From contig CAZQCF010000011.1 in assembly GCA_964592235.1 (NCBI GenBank), positions 1 through 64,000 on the forward strand: a stretch of DNA of 64,000 nt. The letters are read 5' to 3'. The translations under genes were made by a program, and so were the position numbers. The stretch is from PLA3 sp964592235. Lineage in GTDB: Bacteria > Planctomycetota > Phycisphaerae > UBA1845 > UTPLA1. Under the pieces are notes generated by a model, which was not told where the DNA came from, did not search any database, and saw only the letters and a list, made by a program, of their open reading frames with translations. Positions 31,811 through 40,760 of the stretch are shown here, in pieces; positions within the stretch are counted from its first letter, which is position 1, and each line of letters opens with the position of its first letter.

Positions 31811-34488
31811 GCAACACAGCATCGGACGCGCGCGAAGGCTCTTTCGCGCAGCGTTTCTCCATCGGGGCCAACGTTGTCCTGGCCGTCGTCGTCGCGGCGG
31901 CGATTCTCGTCGTGGTCAACATGATCGCGGCGAAGAAGAGCTACCGGCACGATATTACTTCGACCGGCAACTACGGCTTGAGCGATCGCACCAAGAGCAT
32001 CCTCGACGGCCTGAAGGGCGACGTGACGTTCTCGATGCTTTATCGATCCGGTGAGGACGACGAGGCGCAGCGCAACTACGTCTCGCGCACGCAGGAATAT
32101 TTCGACGAGATGCAGCGGTATAGCCCGGCGGTCCGCGCGACGCTGGTCACCAGCCCGATGCAGCGCGAAAAGCTCGTCGCGCACTTGAGCGAGAAGTTCT
32201 CCGGCGAGGCTGATCAACACAAGGCGGCCCTGGCGGAGTTCGAGAAACTTCGGGCGGAACTGCTCGCGGTCATCGAGCAGCGCGTCGCCGAGGCGGGGCA
32301 ACTGGTCGGTGGTCAAAGCTGGCTGTCGGACTTCCCCGTTTTCACGAGCATCTTTACGACGCTCAAGGCCGACGTCGAGACGCTCAAAAAGGTGCACGAA
32401 GAAATTGCGGAACTAACCCCGGCCGGCGGCATTCCCAAGTACAAGGACGCCGTCGACAAAGCCAAGACCGCGCTCGGCGAAGTGAAGGGCCATCTTGAAT
32501 TGATCACCAAGCGCATGCGTGACCTGTCGGACCTCGGCAGGGACGCCTCGCAGCCCGACGCGCGGAACATCGCGACGCTGCGCAAGGTCGCGGAAGACCT
32601 CGTGGCCATGATTACCCCGCTCCGCGAGGCTGTCGGCGATGACGCCGCACCGTTTCCGAAGGACATTCCCACGGCGCTGAAGTCGTTTGCCGATGCGGGC
32701 GTCAAAGTCGGCGCCGACCTCGAAGGCCTCGTGAGAAAGGTCGACGCTTTCGCACGCATGTACCCCGCCGCGACGCAGCACTTGAGCTGGGCCGCCTCGG
32801 TCCAGATGGGGCCGCTGACCGCGCGGATGGACGTCGGCGATGTCCTGCAACAGGCAAGCCAGACGTTAAGCAAGGCACGGCTGGTCATTCTCGGCGTGAT
32901 CGACTCGAACAAGCCGGATCAACTGAATGAGGCGCTTCGCGGTGCGCGGCAGAATGTGCAGGTCATGGAGCAGAACGCCGAGTCGTGTCGAAAGCTGCTC
33001 ACCGATTTGTGTGACCGGCTCGCCACGGTCGATCCGGGGTCGAAGGCGTTGCTCGATGCCGCGGCCGGCGGAAACCTTTTTGGCGACAAGGTCGAGGCCG
33101 TGACCGCCCTGGACGGCAAATTTGCTGCGCTGCCGGAGTTGAAACTCGGTTCGATGGCCGACACGCTCAAGGAGGAGAACTCGATCATCGTCGAATACCA
33201 GGGTCGGCTTCGGCTCGTCGGTTTCAACGAGGCGTGGCCGGTGCGGGAGAGTATTGCCGGGCAGGGGACCGCGGCTGAAACGGCGCGAAGCTTCAACGGC
33301 GATTCGGCGTTGTCGTCGGCGTTGCTGGGGCTGATGCGCGAGAAGCCGTTTGCCACGGTCGTGTTGACGTTCTTCGAGCCGCCGCCCCCGCAGCAGCGCA
33401 ACCAGTTCATGCCGCCGCCCCCGCAAAGCTGGGTGCCCTCCAATCGCTTGTCGGAACTGCGCAAGCGTCTCGAGGCCTCCAATTTCAAGGTCATTGATTG
33501 GAACATGGCAACGACGCCGGAGATGCCCAAGGCCGAAGAGGGCACGCAACCTGTATACGTCTGTCTGCCTCCGCCTCCGCCGGCCCAGCAGTCGCCCTTC
33601 GGTCCGCAGCAGGGCGAGAAGAGCTTCGGCGAGCCGGAACGCATGCGCATCAAGCAACTGCTCGATGACAACGCCCGCGTGTTGTTCCTCGCGAGTTGGG
33701 AGATCACCGCCGGCGGCATGTTCGGCGGCCCGCCTATCACGCCGCCCTACGGCTACGGCCCGATCCTCACGACCGACTGGGGCATCGCCGTGGACAACTC
33801 GCAACGCGTCGTCTGGATTCAACCCGACGTGAAGGCTGCCAACAGCTTTCAGGTCGTGCCGCGCAAGTTCATTCACATGCCCGTTGGCGTCTTCTCGGAT
33901 CACGCCATCAGCAACCCGATGACCGGCACGCGGTTCCTGGTGCAGGATGCCTGCCTCGTCAACGTGAGCGACAAACTGCCCGACGGCGTCACGGCTTCAC
34001 GTATTGCCGGCGTCTCGGATAGCGAGAACTATATCGCCGCCAACATCGACACGTTGATGGAGATCATCGACAAGGTGCAGGACCCGTCCGCACAAGGGCG
34101 CGTCACGGTCAAGGCCATGCCGCCGCACGGACCGTTCAACCTCATGGTCGCCGCCGAGCGTAAGGAAGGCGACAAGGAAAAGGGTCGCATCGTCGTCTGC
34201 GGTTTCGGCGCGGCGCTTCGAGATGACTTCCTCTCGCAGCCCGTCTGGTCGGAGGGCGACACGCTCAAGCTGGACCCGCCGCCGGCGGAGAACGTGGACC
34301 TCTTCGTGAATTCGCTTTACTGGTTAATTGGCGAGCCGCAATGGATCGCGCGCGGACCGGTGCCCGTGCCGCGCGTCGAGCCGATCGAGCCGGCCCGGCG
34401 CAAGCTCGTGCAGGCGTTTGTCTGGGGCATCTGGCCGGCGGCGGTCTTCATTCCCGGTGTGATTCTCTGGTCCGTTCGTCGCCGCTGA
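31801..34488 (+). CDS. Large GldG-like ABC exporter auxiliary protein
   Basis: 895 residues. One membrane helix near residues 18-42 and a second at the C-terminus (WGIWPAAVFIPGVILWSV) frame a large exterior domain. Residues about 60-110 (GLSDRTKSILDGLKGDVTFSMLYRSGEDD) match the start of GldG-type proteins. A long helical region follows (about 150-470, likely coiled coil), and then a Pro-rich segment with three PPPP runs. The late region VLFLASWEITAGGMFG and RFLVQDACLVN resembles the ABC-type uncharacterised transport domain. GldG normally is about 560 residues, so the helical insert is an expansion. The ATG at 31801 has GGAG 9 nt upstream. Confidence 0.8.
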   Translation: MAVSNTASDAREGSFAQRFSIGANVVLAVVVAAAILVVVNMIAAKKSYRHDITSTGNYGLSDRTKSILDGLKGDVTFSMLYRSGEDDEAQRNYVSRTQEYFDEMQRYSPAVRATLVTSPMQREKLVAHLSEKFSGEADQHKAALAEFEKLRAELLAVIEQRVAEAGQLVGGQSWLSDFPVFTSIFTTLKADVETLKKVHEEIAELTPAGGIPKYKDAVDKAKTALGEVKGHLELITKRMRDLSDLGRDASQPDARNIATLRKVAEDLVAMITPLREAVGDDAAPFPKDIPTALKSFADAGVKVGADLEGLVRKVDAFARMYPAATQHLSWAASVQMGPLTARMDVGDVLQQASQTLSKARLVILGVIDSNKPDQLNEALRGARQNVQVMEQNAESCRKLLTDLCDRLATVDPGSKALLDAAAGGNLFGDKVEAVTALDGKFAALPELKLGSMADTLKEENSIIVEYQGRLRLVGFNEAWPVRESIAGQGTAAETARSFNGDSALSSALLGLMREKPFATVVLTFFEPPPPQQRNQFMPPPPQSWVPSNRLSELRKRLEASNFKVIDWNMATTPEMPKAEEGTQPVYVCLPPPPPAQQSPFGPQQGEKSFGEPERMRIKQLLDDNARVLFLASWEITAGGMFGGPPITPPYGYGPILTTDWGIAVDNSQRVVWIQPDVKAANSFQVVPRKFIHMPVGVFSDHAISNPMTGTRFLVQDACLVNVSDKLPDGVTASRIAGVSDSENYIAANIDTLMEIIDKVQDPSAQGRVTVKAMPPHGPFNLMVAAERKEGDKEKGRIVVCGFGAALRDDFLSQPVWSEGDTLKLDPPPAENVDLFVNSLYWLIGEPQWIARGPVPVPRVEPIEPARRKLVQAFVWGIWPAAVFIPGVILWSVRRR

Positions 34489-34581
34489 CTTGCATCGCGG
34501 GCGTCGAGCGGGACAAGGCGTTGGATTCGGACCGCGGAGAGCAGGTCCTGCAAACAACAGTGATAAGGCAGCTAGGCAGCC

Positions 34582-36882
34582 ATGAATCGCAATACGACAA
34601 TCGGCTTGGTGTTGGCATTGGGCGTGGCCGTCGTCGGCCTGTGGTGGGCAAGTTCGACGTCTAAATCGCCGACGGCGCTCGACGATGTTGCGGGTCCGAA
34701 GCGCCTGATCGACCCGCCCCTGGGTGAGATTCGCGAGTTCGAGGTCGCGTCGTCCGGCACGGCCGCGCCGCTCAAGTTCTCCATCGAGACGGGCAAGGCG
34801 AAGATGACCTCCCCCGTCCCCGGTCCAGCCGATTACAACGCCCTGACCATGAGCACAACCATGTACAAGGAGATGCGCTACAGCCGCGCGTTTCCCGCGG
34901 GCGATGCCGAGCGACCGACCGAGCAGATGTCGGGCCTGGCCAGTCCAATTCGTACCATCACGCTGAAGGACGGCGAGGGGCGCTCGGTCGTGTTGATGAT
35001 CGGCGCGCGGCAGGCGTTGTCGGCCAAGACCTATGTGCAGAAGCAGGGCGACGAGACGATCTACCTCGTTGATACGGATGTCTCCGCCGAATTACGCAAG
35101 AGCCTTGCCGACTATCGCGGCAAGCGCCTGACGGAGTTTGTGCAGTCCGATGCTGTGCGGATCGAGATTCAGGGCGATCCGTCATACGTGCTTGTGCGCG
35201 ATGGCGAACACTGGAACATCGACGCGCCGTACAAGGCCCGCGCCGATCGGCTCGTAGTGAACCGAATTCTTGCGGCCGCCGCCAACCTGAACGCGAACAA
35301 GTTCGTCGACGACGAGGCGAAGAACCTGCGGCCCTACGGACTGGAGAACCCGCGCACGATCGTGACCGTCGTGACGGAGAAGAAGACGCCGCGCCCGCAG
35401 ACGACCACGGCGCCGGCCTCCGCGCCGGCCGAGCCGCAGTTCGACGTGGAAACGCATACGTTCAAGCTGGCGCTGGGCGGCGTGGCCGACGAGATGGTCT
35501 TCGCGCGAATGCTCGAACCGGCCCTTCCGTCGGTCTTCGACGTGCTGCAGAGCAGCGTGAAAGACCTGCAACTGCCGCTGGATGAGTTGCGCGACAAGAC
35601 GATCGTCTCGCTGGCCGGCCGCAATCCTCAGAAAATTGTCTATATTTCGGGGCAAACCACGGTCACGCTGGTTAAGAATGCCGCCGGCCAGTGGGAACTT
35701 GAGCCGGCCACGCCCGTCGAACCGGCGCGCCCGGCCGAATTGGCCGCCGTGGAAGACCTGCTCAAAAATTTGCGAGAGCTGAAGGCCGTCGGCTTTGAAC
35801 CGACGCCCACGCCGGTGATGGGTTTCGATTCGCCCCGCGCCCGAATCGAATTGACGCTCGAGGGCCAGGTAGAGCCGCTGCGACTCGCCATCGGGCAGTA
35901 CACACCGAGCAGGACCGGCGCCTACGCGCGCAACGAGCAGGATCTGGCCATCGCCGTCATCCCCGCGAAAGTGGCGGATGAGTTGGCCGCCGGGCCGCTC
36001 TCCTTCTGGAGTCGCGACCTGGTCCGGTTCACGCGCGATCACGTCATCGAGTTTGAAGTTTCGCGCGATGGCAAGACGCTCAATATGGCAAAGCAGGGCG
36101 CCGCGTGGAAGTTCGTCGCGCCGATTCAGGGCGATTGCGAACAGGGCATCCTCAACGCGGCGCTGGCCGATCTGTCGAATCTGCGAGGCCGACGCGTGAT
36201 TGGGCTGGCGGCCGATGCGAAGAAGCTTGGGCTGGACAAGCCCGTCGTTCGTGCCACGGTTTCGACACAAGCGCCTGCGCCGCCTCCGCCCGCGACGCAA
36301 ACCAGCCAGCCTGTGGAGCTGCCGGTGCAGCCGATCGTTCGCCATGCCGTCCTGATCGCGCGCGAGTTGGACGGCGAGCGCGTCTTCGCTATGGCCGAGG
36401 GCGGCGATCGCATCTGCGAGATTGACGCCCGCGTGATTCAGAACCTCGAAGCCGAGTTCTTCTCGACGCGCGTCGCGTCGTTCGAGCCGGCCGACGTCAC
36501 CCAGCTTCGCAGCGACGGCAGCACCAATTTTCTGTTCGAGAAGGTCGGCGAGAATTGGCGGCTCCGGGGAGAGGACACCTTCGCCGTCGATGTCGCCAAA
36601 ATCACCCAATTCTGTTCCACGCTGCGCGACCTCCGCGCCGCGCGATACGTCACCTACGACGGCGCAAAGCCGGCCGACTACGGGCTGGATGCCCCCCAGC
36701 AGTCCATTACGGTTCAGACCACCTCCGGTGATTCGATAACCCTCAACCTGTCCGCCAGGGGGCCGGACAGCCAGAGCCGGTTCGCCTCGCTCGCCTCGAC
36801 GCCCGGCCGCGTCTTTGTCATCAAATCGGAGGATGTGCCCAAACTCACCGTCGGTCTGCTACACTTTCAGCAGCCCGGTTAA
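34582..36882 (+). CDS. DUF4340-domain protein of the ABC operon
   Basis: 766 residues. A single membrane helix near the N-terminus (TIGLVLALGVAVVGLWWA) is followed by three DUF4340-like beta modules, each with the pattern 'LVD--V---L-----DYR-KRL-EF' or 'FWSRDLVRFTRDHV-EFE'. Two linkers are rich in Pro/Thr/Ala (PRPQTTTAPASAPAEPQ and APAPPPPATQTSQP). DUF4340 proteins routinely follow GldG-like genes. The function is unknown; it is probably the extracytoplasmic partner of the exporter. It lies 93 bp downstream of the GldG-like gene. Confidence 0.82.
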   Translation: MNRNTTIGLVLALGVAVVGLWWASSTSKSPTALDDVAGPKRLIDPPLGEIREFEVASSGTAAPLKFSIETGKAKMTSPVPGPADYNALTMSTTMYKEMRYSRAFPAGDAERPTEQMSGLASPIRTITLKDGEGRSVVLMIGARQALSAKTYVQKQGDETIYLVDTDVSAELRKSLADYRGKRLTEFVQSDAVRIEIQGDPSYVLVRDGEHWNIDAPYKARADRLVVNRILAAAANLNANKFVDDEAKNLRPYGLENPRTIVTVVTEKKTPRPQTTTAPASAPAEPQFDVETHTFKLALGGVADEMVFARMLEPALPSVFDVLQSSVKDLQLPLDELRDKTIVSLAGRNPQKIVYISGQTTVTLVKNAAGQWELEPATPVEPARPAELAAVEDLLKNLRELKAVGFEPTPTPVMGFDSPRARIELTLEGQVEPLRLAIGQYTPSRTGAYARNEQDLAIAVIPAKVADELAAGPLSFWSRDLVRFTRDHVIEFEVSRDGKTLNMAKQGAAWKFVAPIQGDCEQGILNAALADLSNLRGRRVIGLAADAKKLGLDKPVVRATVSTQAPAPPPPATQTSQPVELPVQPIVRHAVLIARELDGERVFAMAEGGDRICEIDARVIQNLEAEFFSTRVASFEPADVTQLRSDGSTNFLFEKVGENWRLRGEDTFAVDVAKITQFCSTLRDLRAARYVTYDGAKPADYGLDAPQQSITVQTTSGDSITLNLSARGPDSQSRFASLASTPGRVFVIKSEDVPKLTVGLLHFQQPG

Positions 36883-36933
36883 AGGCCGTGCGCCGCTTCA
36901 CGGTGCGGCGCGAAACAATTCTCCATGCCTTAT

Positions 36934-36961
36934 TTGACGTCTTCGGCCCTTCGGGCAGAAT
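36934..36961 (+). promoter_or_regulatory. Promoter, leaderless for the next membrane protein
   Basis: TTGACG (36934-36939), 16-bp spacer, CAGAAT (36956-36961), then 6 nt to the ATG at 36968. No Shine-Dalgarno site. Confidence 0.5.
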
Positions 36962-36967
36962 GCCTCC

Positions 36968-37756
36968 ATGCACATTGAAAGCGGCCCCAATACCGAGCGT
37001 TCCATTCGTAACCTGCTCATGCTGCTCATGGTGGCGTTCTTCGCCGCATGGTTCGCATACGACGGATGGGTCGGCTACCCGGCCAAGAACTTCGAGGACC
37101 TGCTCAAGCAGATGCCGCCCGAGCTGCGCGAGAAGGCGACCTCGGCGACGGTCTATCCGTCGATCACCGAGTCGATTCTTCCGTTCATGGAAGAAGCGAA
37201 GCAGGCCCCTTCCACCGACGCTGCGCGGGATATTCTTCAGGCAGCGGTCGGCGGTCCGCCCTCGCTGGAGAGTTCCGATGCCTGGTTTTACTTCGGACCG
37301 GCGCTGGGTTTCAAATTGTCCATCGAGCGCGGCGCGCCGGCTCGGTTGACGGTGATGCGCACGCCCAAGAGCGCGATGGATATCCGGCTCCAACAGTACA
37401 TTGCGATGGGCCTGATCGGACTGACCGCGTACCTGATCGTGTTTAATCTCATGCTTCGGCGCACGCGCATGGTGCTGAACGACGCCGGGCTGACGGTCGC
37501 CGGAACCGGGCCGATCCCGTGGAGCGCGATGAAATCGCTCGACATCAGTCGTTTTGCGGACAAAGGCTGGGTGGACCTGATCTACGATGACCACGGATCC
37601 CCGCGCACGCTTCGTCTGAACGAGTACCACCACAGCGCGTTTGACGACGTGATCGATGCCTTGTGCCGCCAGAAGGGCTTTGAGAACCCGCTTCCTCTGC
37701 CGGAGCCGTCCGCCAGCGAGGCCTCGTCCCGGGCGGACTCGGAACCCGGCAAATAG
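36968..37756 (+). CDS. Two-helix membrane protein of unknown function
   Basis: 262 residues. One membrane helix lies near residues 15-33 (NLLMLLMVAFFAAWFAYDGW) and a second near 140-158 (YIAMGLIGLTAYLIVFNLML). The segment after the second helix (TRMVLNDAGLTVAGTGPIPWSAMKSLDISRF) looks like a PH-like membrane protein domain found in other bacterial families. The C-terminal 25 residues are Ser/Glu/Pro-rich. It has its own promoter although it follows the DUF4340 gene by only 85 bp. No family name can be given. Confidence 0.72.
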   Translation: MHIESGPNTERSIRNLLMLLMVAFFAAWFAYDGWVGYPAKNFEDLLKQMPPELREKATSATVYPSITESILPFMEEAKQAPSTDAARDILQAAVGGPPSLESSDAWFYFGPALGFKLSIERGAPARLTVMRTPKSAMDIRLQQYIAMGLIGLTAYLIVFNLMLRRTRMVLNDAGLTVAGTGPIPWSAMKSLDISRFADKGWVDLIYDDHGSPRTLRLNEYHHSAFDDVIDALCRQKGFENPLPLPEPSASEASSRADSEPGK

Positions 37757-37771
37757 TAGACAAGCGACTTT

Positions 37772-38308
37772 TTAGTTCGCCGAGTCGGTCGGCCGCTGGA
37801 GCCGGCGCGTGGCTGGGCCGCGCGCGGTGGACGGGGGGGGCGTCTGCGAGGCGGGTTCGCTCGCCGGTGGGTCGATCGGTTGATCAGGGCGTGCAGCCGG
37901 GCCGGTCTCGCGCAGCTCGCCGAAGAGCGGATCAACTCGCACCATTTCGCATCGCCCGGAGATGACGGCGCCCTCCTGCACGATGATCTTCGGCGCGCGA
38001 ATGTCGCCCATCACGCGGCCGGTCGACGCGATCTCCACCGATTCGTTCGCCAGCACCTGCCCGACCACGCGGCCGTACACCACGACGCGCCGCCCGAAGA
38101 CATCGACGTTCAACCGGGCGGTGTGTTCAATCAGAATGTCGCCGCAGGTCATGAGCACCTTGCCGGGGTGCGTCCCGGTGATGCGCAGGTCTTCGAGGTT
38201 CACACGTTTCTGACAGCTCGGGCAGAATACGGACAACGCCCGCGCCGAGACCTTCATCAGGCCCTTGCAGTGAAAACAGCGAACGATCCTTGTTCCTGCC
38301 GGCTCCAT
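37772..38308 (-). CDS. Zinc-ribbon bactofilin (polymer-forming cytoskeletal protein)
   Basis: 178 residues from the ATG at 38308 (GAGG close upstream); an ATG at 38335 would add nine residues. The N-terminus holds a zinc ribbon (CFHCKGLMKV ... FCPSC). Residues about 45-125 have the bactofilin right-handed beta-helix pattern of short repeats: VLMTCGDILIEHTARLN, VVVYGRVVGQVLANESVEIAS, VMGDIRAPKIIVQEGAVISGRCEM. A Pro/Ala/Ser-rich tail follows. Bactofilins polymerise without nucleotide and shape cells or organise envelope enzymes. The ribbon fusion is seen often in planctomycetes (my recollection, not checked). Confidence 0.82.
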   Translation of the reverse strand: MEPAGTRIVRCFHCKGLMKVSARALSVFCPSCQKRVNLEDLRITGTHPGKVLMTCGDILIEHTARLNVDVFGRRVVVYGRVVGQVLANESVEIASTGRVMGDIRAPKIIVQEGAVISGRCEMVRVDPLFGELRETGPAARPDQPIDPPASEPASQTPPPSTARGPATRRLQRPTDSAN

Positions 38309-38617
38309 TTTCCCTCTCGTTGCCGAATCGGGCATTCTCCGGGTTGATCCACTTGCTCGCCAGCACAGCGATTTGAATCGGCCGCGGGCAATTGACGTCC
38401 GATATCACTCGAATCCGACGGCGAGTCCGAACCTTTGCACATCCGGAACGTTATAAGAAGGTAGGTTTCTGGCGAGGCGGTTTCGTTATCGGACACGTCG
38501 ATGTTAGGGATATTTTTGGAGGTTGGTTCTTGCGACGCAGCTCTCTTAAGGGGTTGTAATCGCAGTAGTTATGAGCGAGCGACAGCAGGAATCCGCTCGC
38601 AATCGTCGCCCCGATTC
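38309..38617. other. Divergent intergenic region, bactofilin and folC
   Basis: No gene was found. It contains the folC promoter at its end. AT-rich bits occur near 38510-38560 (TTAGGGATATTTTTGGAGG). No repeat or terminator was recognised. Confidence 0.5.
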
Positions 38618-38646
38618 TTGACCCTTGGCTTTATTTGACGTATCAT
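38618..38646 (+). promoter_or_regulatory. Near-consensus promoter, leaderless for folC
   Basis: TTGACC (38618-38623), 17-bp spacer, TATCAT (38641-38646), then 8 nt to the ATG at 38655. The in-frame TTG at 38625 falls inside the promoter spacer, so it cannot be translated from this transcript. Confidence 0.65.
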
Positions 38647-38654
38647 CGCACTCT

Positions 38655-40184
38655 ATGGGACGATCCCTTACTCCAGCGCGTAAGACCCGAAAAGCCCCCC
38701 GAAAGCCCGCCAAGAGCGGTACCTCGTCCGGCAAGCGTGCCGTCGCGCACCGGCATGCCGGCAAGCCCGACATCGCGGTCAATCCGGCGTCAGCTGCCGT
38801 TTCGCCCGGGGCCTCCAAATCAATCCGAACCTACCGCCAGGCGATGGACTACCTCGGCGCGCAGGTGAACTACGAGCGCCGCCCGCCCACGGCCAAGCAG
38901 CGCGCCGCCTTCACGCTCGGTCGGATGAAGCGACTCATGACCGACTTGGGCAATCCGCACAAGGCGTTTCGCAGCGTTCACATCACCGGCACGAAGGGCA
39001 AAGGCTCGACGGCCACAATGCTCTACCACATGCTGCGGAACAACGGCATGAACGTCGGGCTGTATACCTCGCCGCACATCATGGATGTGCGCGAGCGCAT
39101 CGTTGTCAACGACGACAAGATTCCCGAAGCGGCCCTGACGCGCTACATCGCGCGGATCGCCGACATCTCCCGGCACTATGGCGCGGACAAACCGACTTAT
39201 TTCGAGATTCTCACCGCGGCGGGGTTTCTGTACTTCCGCGACAAGAAGGTCGAAATTGCCGTGGTCGAAGTCGGCCTGGGCGGCCGGCTCGATGCGACGA
39301 ACGTCCTGCGACCAGATGTCTGCGGCATCACGAGCATCAGCCACGATCACATGGCGCAGCTCGGTAACACGCTCGAGGAGATCGCCGAGGAGAAGGCAGG
39401 CATCTTCAAGGAGAAGGTGCCGGTCATCAGCGCGCCGCAGCCCAAGAACGTGAAGACCGCGCTTCGCAAGGTCGCCGAGCGCGTCGGCTGCCCGCTCCAG
39501 TTCGAGGGTGACGAAATCGAGTTCAGTTATCGCTTCGAATCGTCGCGCGTGGCGGGTCCGCAGGCGCGCATTTGCATCACGACGGCGACGAGCCACTTCG
39601 ACCATCTGCCCGTGCCGCTTGTCGGCGAGCACCAGGCGATCAACTGCGGCCTGGCGGTCGGCTTGCTGGATCAGCTCAAGGCCAACGGTCTGAAGCTCGA
39701 CGAGGAAGCATCCATCGCTGGACTGGCGAAAGTCAGCCTCGAAGGGCGCATGGAGATGCTCTGCGATGAGCCGCGCGTCCTGGCGGACGGCGCGCACAAC
39801 GCCGCCAGCATCGACGCGCTCATGCGGGCCATCGGCCAGAACATCACCTGCGATTCCACCGTGGTCATTTTCAGCTGCTGCGCCGACAAGGACGTGACTG
39901 GTATGCTGCGCCTGATTCAGAACGGCGCCGACAAGGTCATCTTCACGCGGATCAACTCGCCGCGATCGGCCGACCCGGCCGAACTGGCCGCCGCGTTCGT
40001 GGAATTGAGCGGGCGCATGGCCCAGACCGCTCCGAACCTGGCGACGGCGCTCGAGATTGCCGAGAAGGCCGTCACGCGCGACGACCTCATCTGCATCACG
40101 GGTTCGTTTTATCTCGTGAGCGAAGCGAAAGCTCATTTCGCAACGCATCCGCATCGCGCGAAGTCAGGAGCTCTGGCGTTCTAG
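38655..40184 (+). CDS. folC: Folylpolyglutamate synthase / dihydrofolate synthase
   Basis: An ATP-dependent ligase adding glutamate to folates (and often joining dihydropteroate with glutamate). The 509-residue protein has an unusual basic Ala/Lys/Arg-rich N-terminal extension of about 55 residues before TYRQAMDYLGAQVNYERR. The P-loop ITGTKGKGSTA, the YTSPHIMDVRERI loop, EVGLGGRLDATNVL, SISHDHMAQLGNTLEEIAEEKAGIFK and the Mur-ligase C-terminal domain (VLADGAHNAASIDAL) follow. These are hallmark FolC motifs. The 3' end overlaps an opposite-strand membrane protein gene by 89 bp. Confidence 0.93.
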   Translation: MGRSLTPARKTRKAPRKPAKSGTSSGKRAVAHRHAGKPDIAVNPASAAVSPGASKSIRTYRQAMDYLGAQVNYERRPPTAKQRAAFTLGRMKRLMTDLGNPHKAFRSVHITGTKGKGSTATMLYHMLRNNGMNVGLYTSPHIMDVRERIVVNDDKIPEAALTRYIARIADISRHYGADKPTYFEILTAAGFLYFRDKKVEIAVVEVGLGGRLDATNVLRPDVCGITSISHDHMAQLGNTLEEIAEEKAGIFKEKVPVISAPQPKNVKTALRKVAERVGCPLQFEGDEIEFSYRFESSRVAGPQARICITTATSHFDHLPVPLVGEHQAINCGLAVGLLDQLKANGLKLDEEASIAGLAKVSLEGRMEMLCDEPRVLADGAHNAASIDALMRAIGQNITCDSTVVIFSCCADKDVTGMLRLIQNGADKVIFTRINSPRSADPAELAAAFVELSGRMAQTAPNLATALEIAEKAVTRDDLICITGSFYLVSEAKAHFATHPHRAKSGALAF

Positions 40185-40713
40185 CCGGCGGATGCCGTTG
40201 CAGCACGCCGTGGCTCACCCCCGCGAGCAGGAAAAACACCGTCCACGCCAGCGCCAGCACCGCGCCCGTAATGAGCTTTCCAATTCCGCCGAACGTCAAC
40301 GCGGCCGTTACAAGATAGGCCCAGTGAAACAGCGCGGCGCACGCCGTGAGCGCCATCACGCCGCGACCGCTGCGCAAGCGATCGCTTTGCAGGCCGATGC
40401 CGGCGGCCGTGAGCGCCAACCCGCCAACGAAACTCACGCAGACGGCGGCGAGCGACCACTTCTGCGCGGCGGTGGCGTCTTCGGTCAGAACCACAACACG
40501 GCGGTCCGGCTCGGCGGGGCGGGCTTCGGACTGAAACCGCCCGGCGAAGGACCACCAGCAACACGTAGACAGCGCAAGCAGGAACCCGGCGCTTTGATAC
40601 ACGAATCCGGTTGCGTGACAAAACGCGCGCGGCGAAGGAGTTCCCTGAGGGGGAGACGCAGCGCCGTCAGAAGATGAGGGGTTGGCATCAGGCGTATTCG
40701 CAGCGCCGGTCAT
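40096..40713 (-). CDS. Small four-helix membrane protein, unknown function
   Basis: 205 residues. After a Ser/Pro-rich N-terminus come about four hydrophobic segments (FVYQSAGFLLALSTCCWWSF, SLAAVCVSFVGGLALTAAGIGL, GVMALTACAALFHWAYLVTAALTF, LITGAVLALAWTVFFLLAG) and a charged tail. No family was recognised. The tail overlaps the end of folC on the opposite strand by 89 bp, so the two genes constrain each other. It lies downstream of yidC in the same direction. Confidence 0.65.
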   Translation of the reverse strand: MTGAANTPDANPSSSDGAASPPQGTPSPRAFCHATGFVYQSAGFLLALSTCCWWSFAGRFQSEARPAEPDRRVVVLTEDATAAQKWSLAAVCVSFVGGLALTAAGIGLQSDRLRSGRGVMALTACAALFHWAYLVTAALTFGGIGKLITGAVLALAWTVFFLLAGVSHGVLQRHPPARTPELLTSRDADALRNELSLRSRDKTNP

Positions 40714-40760
40714 GGTGTCTCGATATCAATCGTTGAGCACTCCGGTCGAACCGGATGCAA

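Noticed and set aside
35182..36609. A 475-residue minus-strand frame over the DUF4340 gene
   Set aside because: It is the reverse-strand shadow of a well-supported gene, very Arg/His/Leu-rich, with no domain.
38625..38655. TTG at 38625 as folC start
   Set aside because: It falls inside the -35/-10 spacer of a near-consensus promoter, so it would not be in the transcript.
38820..40154. A 444-residue minus-strand frame over folC
   Set aside because: Shadow of folC. The plus-strand frame carries all FolC motifs.
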